The position numbers and the translations under genes are program-made. 64,000 bases of DNA. It comes from Salinibacter ruber DSM 13855 (GTDB lineage: Bacteria > Bacteroidota > Rhodothermia > Rhodothermales > Salinibacteraceae). Below the pieces are notes generated by a model that worked only from the letters and a program-made list of their open reading frames with translations, made no database searches and was not told the origin of the DNA. The stretch covers positions 2,294,001 through 2,358,000 of the forward strand of contig NC_007677.1 of assembly GCF_000013045.1 (NCBI RefSeq), read 5' to 3'. Shown one piece after another: positions 38,224 to 45,176 of the stretch. The first letter of the stretch is position 1, and each line of letters starts with the position of its first letter.

Positions 38224-38412
38224 GGGAAGACGAAGGGTTGTTAGGAATCATCCTCCCTATTGCCACACCTCCCCCCTGGTTCCTCACTTGAAAACGACCA
38301 CACATGCACATCCATTCAGACGACCCGCCCCGCGGCGGCCCCCGAATCGATACTCTCGGTGCCGATGGCTACATTGGCCTGTGCACCGTCGGTCGTCCAA
38401 CCGCCCTCCGCC

Positions 38413-38874
38413 ATGCCCGGATCTGTCGTCCGCGTCGTCGACGTGTATCCGTACCGCGAGTCGGCCGTAAACCCCGAGTTTCTGCTCCTCCGCCGCGCCC
38501 CCGGCACAGAGTACGCCGGGCAGTGGCGCATGGTGGGGGGCAAAATCGAGTCGGGGGAGGCGGCGTGGGAGACGGCCCACCGCGAGGTCACCGAAGAAAC
38601 CGGCCACGCCCCCGATCGGCTCTGGACGCTCCCGTCCGTCAATGCCTTCTACGAATGGCAGGACGACCGCGTCAATCTGATTCCGGCCTTTGCCGCGGCC
38701 CTTCCCGGCGACCCGGTGCTCGACGACGAGCACGACGCGTTCGCCTGGCTCCCGGCCGAGGAGGCCGCCGGCCGACTGGCGTGGCCCGAGCAGCAGCGCC
38801 TCCTTCGCCTGGCCGACCAGACGCTCCGCGCCGGCATCCCGCCGCAACTGGTCGTACGGACGCCCCCCGAATGA
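38413..38874 (+). CDS. Nudix hydrolase
   Basis: 153 residues. The Nudix box is intact: GGKIESGEAAWETAHREVTEETGH, matching Gx5Ex7REUxEExGU with its metal-binding Glu residues. The following strands (NAFYEWQDDRVNLIPAFAAAL) and the AWLPAEEAAGRL segment resemble nucleotide pyrophosphohydrolases of the MutT/DATP group. The ATG at 38413 was preferred because the fold begins a few residues after it; an in-frame ATG at 38365 would add 16 low-complexity residues. It is convergent with a second, unrelated Nudix gene. Confidence 0.88.
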   Translation: MPGSVVRVVDVYPYRESAVNPEFLLLRRAPGTEYAGQWRMVGGKIESGEAAWETAHREVTEETGHAPDRLWTLPSVNAFYEWQDDRVNLIPAFAAALPGDPVLDDEHDAFAWLPAEEAAGRLAWPEQQRLLRLADQTLRAGIPPQLVVRTPPE

Positions 38875-38921
38875 TCGGTCCGCCCCCTCGTCGTCCATCG
38901 CCCCGCTGTGTGATGCGGCCC

Positions 38922-39362
38922 CTACCGGACCACGGGCCGCGCATGCCCCGCGAGCGTGTCGGTCAGCCACCGTTCGGCATAGGGAAGCAGCGGGTCCGGC
39001 AGCCCCTCCGGCTCATACCATCCCCAGTCGAGTCCTTCGTCTGATCCTTCGAGCCGACCGTCCGACACACGACAGGCAAAGAGACTGGTCACGAAGTGGA
39101 TGGAGTCCCCGGCGGGATCGTCTACGACCTGGAACGCGGGGTCCGAGTAGAGCCCGACGAACCGATCGATCTCAACCTCCAAACACGCCTCTTCCCGCAG
39201 TTCTCGCTTCAGCGCCCCACGGACGTCTTCTCCGGGGTTTACGGCCCCGCTCGGCGGCGCCCACGCGTGCTCCACTCGCCTTTTGTGCAGCAGTATGTTG
39301 CCCTCGTCGTTGACGACCACCCCAGCGACGCCCGGTCGAATGGAGATCGAATCGCTACGCAT
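38922..39362 (-). CDS. Nudix hydrolase
   Basis: 146 residues. Nudix box GAVNPGEDVRGALKRELREEACLEV, preceded by GVAGVVVNDEGNILLHKRR and followed by FVTSLFACRVSDGRLEG and a C-terminal WYEPEGLPD. The ATG at 39360-39362 overlaps the stop of the upstream HAD phosphatase gene by eight bases, so the two are translationally coupled. A GTG ten codons upstream is possible but less likely. The pairing with a HAD phosphatase suggests linked clearance of a phosphorylated metabolite; the substrate is unknown. Confidence 0.9.
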   Translation of the reverse strand: MRSDSISIRPGVAGVVVNDEGNILLHKRRVEHAWAPPSGAVNPGEDVRGALKRELREEACLEVEIDRFVGLYSDPAFQVVDDPAGDSIHFVTSLFACRVSDGRLEGSDEGLDWGWYEPEGLPDPLLPYAERWLTDTLAGHARPVVR

Positions 39363-40137
39363 CGTGGCAGGCACTCTCGTTGAGAAGGTCACTGAGCGAC
39401 GTGATCACCCGGTCCGGCGTCACTTCCGTTTCATGGTGCTGGGGCCGTTCGTCCCCTCGACGGAGGAGAAGGGCAGACATCCCCATCCGACGGGCCCCGC
39501 GAATATCGGTGTCCAGGCGATCGCCCACCATGACGGCCGCTGCCGGATCCCGGTCGCCTAGGGCGGCCTCGAACATGGCGGGATGGGGCTTCCCCACGAC
39601 GTGTGGCGCCGTTCCCGACGCCGCACGCACCGCCGCGACGATGGTGCCGGTGGCGGGCGCCGGCCCCTCCGGGGTCGGGAAGGTCGGATCGTCGTTCGTC
39701 GCGACAAACCGGGCCCCCTTCCGAATCAGCCGTGCCGCCCGCTTGATGTGCGGATAGGACACGCATTCGTCGCACCCCACGACGACTGCTTCCGCCTCGT
39801 TGCCGTCCGTCCCCCGAACCCCTGCACGGTCGAGCTCCCGGCGAAGCCCGTCGCTTCCGACGACGTAGGCCGACGCCAGACCCGCCTCCCGCAGGCACAC
39901 GGCCGTGGACCATCCGCAGGTCACCACTTCCTGTACGCTTGCCGCAACCCCGAGTCGCTCGAGTCGGGCGACGACCTCGTCTCGGGTTGGACGGGGGTCG
40001 TTCGTCAAGAACCGGAGCGTCGTCCCGCGCTCACGGAGACGCCGAAGGGCCCGGCGCGCCCCAGGGAGCAGGCGGTCGCCCACGTAGACCACGCCGTCGA
40101 GATCGAGAAGAAGAATGTCGAACTGTTCTGCGGTCAC
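39355..40137 (-). CDS. HAD superfamily IIA phosphatase (NagD/phosphoglycolate phosphatase type)
   Basis: 260 residues. Motif I is LLDLDGVVYVG with nucleophile Asp12 and Asp14. Motif II is FLTNDPRPTRDEV, the IIA cap domain follows, and GKPHPAMFEAAL (motif III Lys) and VMVGDRLDTDIRGARRMGM (motif IV) complete the active site. The GTG at 40135-40137 is the only start that keeps the N-terminal strand. This is the last gene of host composition before the A+T-rich island to its right, and its promoter must lie in 40138-40300. Confidence 0.9.
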   Translation of the reverse strand: MTAEQFDILLLDLDGVVYVGDRLLPGARRALRRLRERGTTLRFLTNDPRPTRDEVVARLERLGVAASVQEVVTCGWSTAVCLREAGLASAYVVGSDGLRRELDRAGVRGTDGNEAEAVVVGCDECVSYPHIKRAARLIRKGARFVATNDDPTFPTPEGPAPATGTIVAAVRAASGTAPHVVGKPHPAMFEAALGDRDPAAAVMVGDRLDTDIRGARRMGMSALLLRRGDERPQHHETEVTPDRVITSLSDLLNESACHDA

Positions 40138-40297
40138 GTCAGATCTTGCGGTTCTTTGGTTTCCCCAGTTGAGACGTGCTGTGTAACGTTGAGCTTAGGT
40201 GCGAAAAGTCGCGGCAGAGCCTCTGATCTAAGCACAGGAAACAACTCTCGCTCTAAGAAGGCAAAACGGCCCGAGCTTTTCGTCAGCTATAGTGGTG

Positions 40298-41312
40298 TGT
40301 TATGGCGTTCAGAAACTATGGAAGACGGTTGAGTGCTGTATTGAGATACCTCCTGCTCCATGGCCTAGAGCAAGTCCGATCTTCTCCCCATCGCACTGCA
40401 TCACAATGTCGTCGCACATCATCTGCATTCTCCCATTTGTTTCCGTTGGAAGATAATACCAGTGCGATTAGTACCGATAGTCTATCCCCAAATTCTAAAA
40501 TACGAACTGTCTCTTCGTCTGATACATCCCCCTTTCCGTGTACAATATTTCCGCGTTTTGAGTAAAACGTTTTAATGGCACGGCTTATACGTCGTCTTTC
40601 ATCAGGATCATCTGATAAAATGTATGCTCCGCGCTCAGAGAGAGCGCGTCGCGTGGGCTCCCGACCTATGACGACAAGAGTCTCTAAAGCTGTGGAAGTC
40701 TTGACGATTGCAGAACTTACCGATTTGTCCGTTCTCGACTGGATTAGCCAACCCAGAGAGCGCTCCAACCGAGTTGAGAGCTTACTGTCTCCATTCGCTA
40801 TTGCATAGAGGTCTGGAAATCCATTTTTCCGGAACCGTCGAGCAGCCGTGCTATCCACCGCCAAACCTGAAGGCTCCTTCTCAACCTGACTGGTCGAAGA
40901 AACTGACGTCTCGCGAGCATCTTTGGTGATATTCAGATCGAAAAACTCTTCCCTGACACCAACTACACTACTTAGAAAACTACTTCTGTCACCCTGAAGG
41001 ACAATACTTGCAACCAGCACAGCCTCTGCTAGCTTTGCTTCGTGACTCAGCCTTTCATCTGACAAAATCTGGTCGCTATTGATGATCTCTACCACCGTCT
41101 TATCACTCAGATTCTCGGCACGCTGATAGTAGAAATCACGGGGACCGCTGACTCGGGCACTGACATTTCGATTCCGTACGACTTGAGCTGTTTGCTTTGC
41201 CTCCGATTCTGAATAGTTTCGGATCTTGCATCCTGCAGATATTTTTACAGTGGTTTCGGCGCTCACCCACCTTGTCGTATGTAAATAGTGTTAGAGGATA
41301 TTCGCCATAACA
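40298..41312. repeat. 10-base perfect inverted repeat flanking the HEPN gene
   Basis: TGTTATGGCG at 40298-40307 and its reverse complement CGCCATAACA at 41303-41312 bracket the HEPN gene tightly (gene 40316-41266). The arms do not extend further, and no convincing target-site duplication is visible outside them (GGTG left, GTGG right). This could mark the ends of a small mobile or invertible segment, or be chance. Confidence 0.4.
40316..41266 (-). CDS. HEPN-domain protein (ApeA-like), candidate RNase of a defence module
   Basis: 316 residues from a GTG at 41264-41266 with a purine-rich AAGGTGGG just upstream. The C-terminal domain (about 185-275) shows a HEPN helix pattern: IVKTSTALETLVVIGREPTRR, then RISRAIKTFYSKRGNIVHGK, with the R-x4-H motif Arg238...His243 that forms the RNase site of HEPN toxins. 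The spacing and the A-L-E helix resemble the HEPN domain of ApeA anti-phage proteins. The N-terminal 180 residues are unrecognised. Base composition is clearly A+T-richer than the flanks, implying transfer. It is the last of three minus-strand island genes, 71 bases after the interrupted TIR-like gene. Confidence 0.7.
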   Translation of the reverse strand: MSAETTVKISAGCKIRNYSESEAKQTAQVVRNRNVSARVSGPRDFYYQRAENLSDKTVVEIINSDQILSDERLSHEAKLAEAVLVASIVLQGDRSSFLSSVVGVREEFFDLNITKDARETSVSSTSQVEKEPSGLAVDSTAARRFRKNGFPDLYAIANGDSKLSTRLERSLGWLIQSRTDKSVSSAIVKTSTALETLVVIGREPTRRALSERGAYILSDDPDERRRISRAIKTFYSKRGNIVHGKGDVSDEETVRILEFGDRLSVLIALVLSSNGNKWENADDVRRHCDAVRWGEDRTCSRPWSRRYLNTALNRLP

Positions 41313-41337
41313 GTGGAATTATACTGCTCGCGTCAAA

Positions 41338-42264
41338 TTAGGGTAAGGTGGCTGCGATCCTGTCTACTAGCTGGCTTCTGAGATCCACCGGCTCCTGCCA
41401 AACGATGTGATTATACTGCCGGGTATCAAAGTGAAGATTTTCGACTGCGTCATCGTGGCAAGTCCAGATCAAAGGTATACCGAGTCCATTTGCGAAGCCG
41501 GCCTCGTAGTAAACTCCACCGCGTTGTCCCGTAAAGTCGGCGACAACGAGGCCACTTTGTCGGATCTCAGCAATAATCCGATCATCAATCTTTTCATTGT
41601 GCTCCTCCATGTCTATCCGTATAGGATCATACCCGCTTTCGTCTAGGGCAGGTTCTATTCCCTCCGTGTAAGCTGATTTCATCTCATCATCGAACCACAT
41701 CGCAATGAAGGCCTGAGAGCTCTGCGTTCGGTCCTCTTCCAATTCCTTCAATCTACGCCAACCTTCCAAGCCAAGACGATACCCGTGATTATCAGGCCCG
41801 GTTTCGATGAAGTCGAGTTCCCGTGCCTTGGTAATGTAGTATTGAAATTCCTCCGGTCCTCTCGCGTAAATTAGAGGGTAGTCATGCTCCTGCTCAAACA
41901 TGACTGCCTGGGCTGGTGATGAAACTTCGTTCTGAATGCGACGCAGAAGAAGATTGATCGATTCGAACGGATCATCTGGCCGACGAGCCACCTGAAGAAG
42001 TATCTCTACGGTGTTGATGAGAAGTTTTAATCTTTCTCCCTGCTCATATTGGTTACGAATAGCTGCTGATAAAACTCATCTCGGAGCGTACTCTTCAGCA
42101 ACCTCAGCGTCATTGAGGGCCGTAAGCTTTCCGCGAAGTGTCCGACTCAACTGGAATTGACCGCAGATCGGACACTGTACGATTAAGCCATCTGATCCTC
42201 CTCCGGGTGGTTTAAACTGTGCGTCAGGTGACTTGCAAACTGGACAGGTATCTTGAGCAGCCAT
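41338..42264 (-). pseudogene. zinc-ribbon / winged-helix / TIR-like (deoxyribosyltransferase-fold) protein split by one in-frame TGA
   Basis: One frame of 307 sense codons is broken only by TGA at 42076-42078. Residues 1-62 carry a zinc ribbon (CPVC...CPIC). After the stop the same frame continues VLSAAIRNQYEQGERLKLL into a winged-helix-like region (YPLIYARGPEEFQYYITKA). It ends in a TIR-like / nucleoside deoxyribosyltransferase-like domain: AFIAMWFDDEM, then VVADFTGQRGGVYYEAGFANG, with the candidate catalytic Glu at codon 254. The three-domain order matches a family I recall, so this looks like a gene with a recent nonsense mutation. A GTG at 41989-41991 could restart translation for a 217-residue ribbon-less product. 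Confidence 0.78.
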
Positions 42265-42314
42265 ATCGATCTCTCTAGGGGCAGTATAACGTGATGCAGT
42301 GCAATGTCATAATA

Positions 42315-42821
42315 CTACCCAGAGGTATCGAGCAACCCATACATCCCGGTTAAGCGACTTACAATCGTCTTTTCTCCATCTCCAGTCTCAATTTTAGCAT
42401 TACCATCCGCTTCGAGTATCAAGTATCCGAACTGAAACACAGCGGTGTTTCCAAGTTGACGACCGAAAGCATTCCTGGCCTTGCTAGGAGGCAAGACTTT
42501 GATGTTTACTGGTCCCCACGAATCTAAGTACAAAGTCTCGCCGGCTTTGAATACTCTCATGAGTTGTTCGCTCAAGATTTTCTTTTTCGGCGAGGCATCC
42601 AACAAAAAGTACCAGACACACCAGATTTCGTCAGACATCTCATTGACTATCTCATCGAGGTTTCGACTGAAGCTTTGGGGGTTAGAACTCTGAGATATCT
42701 CTTCGGCTGCTTCGTAATTCGAGTTGAACGAGACTATCGAAGCATCAGGTGTTTCTGAGTGTTGAATATCGTTCATATTGTGATTAATTGAATCGTTGTT
42801 ATCTGCATAACTTTTAACCAT
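42315..42821 (-). CDS. unrecognised 168-residue island protein
   Basis: 168 residues from the ATG at 42819-42821, with a GAGGG sequence about nine bases upstream that could be a ribosome-binding site. I do not recognise the family. The first 50 residues are Asn/Ser-rich and probably disordered. The rest is mixed strand and helix (EIWCVWYFLLDASPKKKILSEQL, VFQFGYLILEADGNAKIETGDG). No membrane span, signal peptide or known catalytic motif is visible. Its A+T-rich, Lys/Asn-containing coding is unlike the acidic host proteins. It is the first gene of the island run, 50 bases upstream of the interrupted TIR-like gene, so it may be a sensor or regulator, but that is inference. Confidence 0.6.
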   Translation of the reverse strand: MVKSYADNNDSINHNMNDIQHSETPDASIVSFNSNYEAAEEISQSSNPQSFSRNLDEIVNEMSDEIWCVWYFLLDASPKKKILSEQLMRVFKAGETLYLDSWGPVNIKVLPPSKARNAFGRQLGNTAVFQFGYLILEADGNAKIETGDGEKTIVSRLTGMYGLLDTSG

Positions 42822-43182
42822 ATCAAATCCCTCAACATATACACATCTTTTGGCTCATAATCCTTTGAGACTGACCGGATTGAGAAAAGCGGGCTGTTGA
42901 TATGTCCCATGGGCTTGGTTCGTGGAATATCGCCTACCGCTTGACATACTCGATATTATAAATCTTACCTTCAAGCCACACGATCTGTTGAAACACCCTT
43001 TCTATGTCATGTCCGGGTCTCAGAATCAGGCCCCCAACGCCCTGACCGAACGGACGTGAGGGAGGAAGTGGGTTTGGACCGCGCCGATCGTCCCGAATGT
43101 CGATCCGGGCCGCCTCCACGGGCGGGACGCGGGCGGCACGGGCCCTACCCAAGCGCCTCCACGGCCCGCTCCAGCCCGTTGC
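42822..43182. other. island/host junction without a convincing gene
   Basis: Composition shifts here from A+T-rich (to about 43050) to host-like G+C-rich. A 72-codon minus-strand frame at 42934-43152 crosses the junction. Its last part, ending in GKIYNIEYVKR, looks protein-like, but its first half is low-complexity host sequence, so it may be the tail of a truncated island gene fused by chance. No tRNA, integrase or clear direct repeat is seen. Confidence 0.45.
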
Positions 43183-43683
43183 TCACACCATGTAGTCGTC
43201 CGTGGGCACGTCGAGGAAGTCCATGAGCCAGTCGAGGGCCCACGTCTGGTTGTCCTCGCCGCTCCACTCGTAGCCGGCCTGCACCTCGTCGGCCACCGCG
43301 GGCCAGTCGACAGTCCAGTCCTTGTAGACGTGAAAGGAGAACTGGCTCACCTCGGTCTCGAAGTAGACGCAGCCCTCGTCGGGGTCGTAGATGGAGGTCG
43401 CGGTGTCGTCCGCGCGGGCCTGCTCGGCGGCCCACACCACGAGCGGGACCTTGAAGCGGTAGTCCATTTCGTGAACCCGCTTGGCCTCGCTGTTGAGGTA
43501 GTTCGCCAGCACGACGCTCCCGTCGCCGTGCTCGATGGCGGCCTCCGCGGCGTCGCGGGTCGAGGGGTCGGCGTCGATCTTGTCGAGGGCGGCCTCGATC
43601 AGGGGCCACACCTCCACGGATGCGGGCTCGTCGGCGGCGTCTTCTTCGCGGGGAATCGTAACGGTGCAGTCGTCAAGGTCCAC
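43183..43683 (-). CDS. hypothetical acidic protein
   Basis: 166 residues from a GTG at 43681-43683. I do not recognise the family. The chain is strongly acidic and aromatic (YIWD-type segments: FSFHVYKDWTVDWPAVADEV, WALDWLMDFLDVPTDDYMV), with no signal peptide or membrane span, as expected for a cytosolic halophile protein. Codon use is host-like, in contrast to the island just downstream of its stop. Two tandem palindromes lie 40-66 bases upstream of the start. Confidence 0.65.
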   Translation of the reverse strand: MDLDDCTVTIPREEDAADEPASVEVWPLIEAALDKIDADPSTRDAAEAAIEHGDGSVVLANYLNSEAKRVHEMDYRFKVPLVVWAAEQARADDTATSIYDPDEGCVYFETEVSQFSFHVYKDWTVDWPAVADEVQAGYEWSGEDNQTWALDWLMDFLDVPTDDYMV

Positions 43684-43722
43684 GGGCAGTCCGGAATTGA
43701 TGAGGGAAATCGGGCGCGTCGG

Positions 43723-43749
43723 TCCGACAGTCGGACTCCGACAGTCGGA
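43723..43749. repeat. tandem pair of identical 13-base palindromes
   Basis: TCCGACAGTCGGA occurs at 43723-43735 and again at 43737-43749, one base apart. Each copy is a perfect 6+1+6 inverted repeat, and weaker half-sites (GTCGG, CCGAC) flank both sides. The pair lies 40 bases upstream of the hypothetical gene starting at 43683, the right place for a repressor operator or leader structure. Confidence 0.7.
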
Positions 43750-43818
43750 ACCCGACAGGGCCCCGTCATATGCACGCCCGGCCCAAAAGATCGCGCCGGG
43801 GGACCGGCCCCGCCCCTT

Positions 43819-44556
43819 CTACTCGAGCGGGCCGACCTCTCCGCTTCCGAACGAACTCGTGGAGACGGAGGGCTGTCCGCGGTAGTGCACGTCGCCGGAG
43901 CCGAAGATGGAGGCATCCAGCTCGTCGGTCACGTGCACCTCCACGTCTCCGGACCCGGCGATGCTCACCTCCATCGTCCGCGTTTCGAGGTCCGCGGCCT
44001 GCAGATCGCCCGACCCGGCGATGTTGGTGGTGAGGGCGTCCGCCTGCCCTTCCAGCATCGTGGTGCCCGAGCCGGCCACCTGCACGTCCAGTTCCTCCGC
44101 GTTCACGTCCAGGCGCGTGCGGCCCGACCCTGCGACGCTGAGCCCGAACGTCTCCCCCTCGATCTGATTCTCGCCCACAATCTCGCCCGACCCGGCCAGC
44201 GATACGGATTCGATCGTCGGCGCGGTCACGTAGACGTCCACCTTCTCGTCGACGGACGCGTCGTCGCCGAAGAGGCCGCCGAACAGGGTGTCGTCCGAGT
44301 CGACCGGGAGTTCGAGCGTCTCGTCGTCGACCCCGGTCTCGAACTGGTCGAGGACGGCCGGCGGGGCCTCGATCTCGACGGACCGGTCGCTTCCCTGCCG
44401 CAGGTGCAGGGTGCCGGGCACCCGAAACTCGACGGCGGTGAACGCCTCCACCGAGCGCGTCTCCCGGGCGCTCTCCTGGGCGGCGGCGACGTGGAGGGGC
44501 AGGGCGAGAAGGCCCACGAACAGCGCGGTACGCAATACAGATGTGGGTTGGAGCAT
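43819..44556 (-). CDS. exported GIN-domain (DUF2807) protein
   Basis: 245 residues with a signal peptide (TALFVGLLALPLHVAAAQ). The head domain opens with FTAVEFRVPGTLHLRQGSDR, and the body is a right-handed beta-helix built from repeated GSG turns: SLAGSGEIV, SVAGSGRT, QVAGSGTT, NIAGSGDL, SIAGSGDV, SIFGSGDV and SFGSGEV. This is the putative auto-transporter adhesin, head GIN domain family common in Bacteroidota. It is probably periplasmic or surface-bound, of unknown function. The ATG is at 44554-44556. Confidence 0.9.
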   Translation of the reverse strand: MLQPTSVLRTALFVGLLALPLHVAAAQESARETRSVEAFTAVEFRVPGTLHLRQGSDRSVEIEAPPAVLDQFETGVDDETLELPVDSDDTLFGGLFGDDASVDEKVDVYVTAPTIESVSLAGSGEIVGENQIEGETFGLSVAGSGRTRLDVNAEELDVQVAGSGTTMLEGQADALTTNIAGSGDLQAADLETRTMEVSIAGSGDVEVHVTDELDASIFGSGDVHYRGQPSVSTSSFGSGEVGPLE

Positions 44557-44647
44557 GGCGCAGCGGACGGATGGGTGAGAAAATGCGTGGATGCCTGGAA
44601 GGCATGTCCATCACGGTCGGCCGCGCGCCAATGTTACACCGTCCTCG

Positions 44648-45163
44648 CTACCGCGACTTTTGCACCTCGGGGGGCACATCGCAGGCCTGCCGCCGGGTGT
44701 CCGTGAGCTGGAGAATCCGCCAGCCGTCGGGCCCGCGCACCAACTGCACCGCGTTCACGCCGCAGTGCGACCGCTCGTCGCCGCGGTAGAAGACGTACGG
44801 CACCCAGGCGCTTGCGAGCGGCCCGTCCACGCGGACCGCCACGTCCCAGGTGCGCTCGTCCCACACGCGCTCACGGGGCTGGCCCACCGCCGCGACGAAC
44901 GCGTCGACCGGGGTTTCACTCACGCCAGCCGTGTCGCTCGGGCCCCCTGCGGTGTGCAGACGGGCGTCGTCGTGAAAGACGTCTCGGACCGCGGTGCTGT
45001 CCCCGGCCCGCATCCCGTCGAAGAGGGCGTCGAGGGTGGCCCGCACCGCCGCCTCCGCCGCGGGCATGCGCGGTCCGTCGGACTGGGCAGACGCGACCGG
45101 GACCAACGGCCCCGCCACAAAGAGAAGCGCCACAGAGAGAAGCGGGAAGAGACGGCGCGTCAT
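44648..45163 (-). CDS. exported NTF2-like (SnoaL/DUF4440-type) protein
   Basis: 171 residues. A signal peptide (FPLLSVALLFVAGPLVPVASAQ) precedes a cone-fold domain: AAVRATLDALFDGMRAGDSTAVRDVFHDDARLHT, then a long mid-segment, then GPLASAWVPYVFYRGDERSHCGVNAVQLVRGPDGWRILQL. The ending is the usual NTF2-like GWRI strand. These domains often bind small ligands or act as isomerases; here no catalytic residue can be assigned. It starts 13 bases after the stop of the M1 peptidase and so is the third gene of that operon. Confidence 0.85.
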   Translation of the reverse strand: MTRRLFPLLSVALLFVAGPLVPVASAQSDGPRMPAAEAAVRATLDALFDGMRAGDSTAVRDVFHDDARLHTAGGPSDTAGVSETPVDAFVAAVGQPRERVWDERTWDVAVRVDGPLASAWVPYVFYRGDERSHCGVNAVQLVRGPDGWRILQLTDTRRQACDVPPEVQKSR

Positions 45164-45176
45164 GAGCGTCGGGCAG

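Noticed and set aside
40138-43182. Direct repeats, tRNA target or integrase defining the island as an integrative element
   Set aside because: By eye I found no matching direct repeats at the edges, no tRNA at either side and no recombinase gene. Only the short inverted repeat around the HEPN gene stands out.
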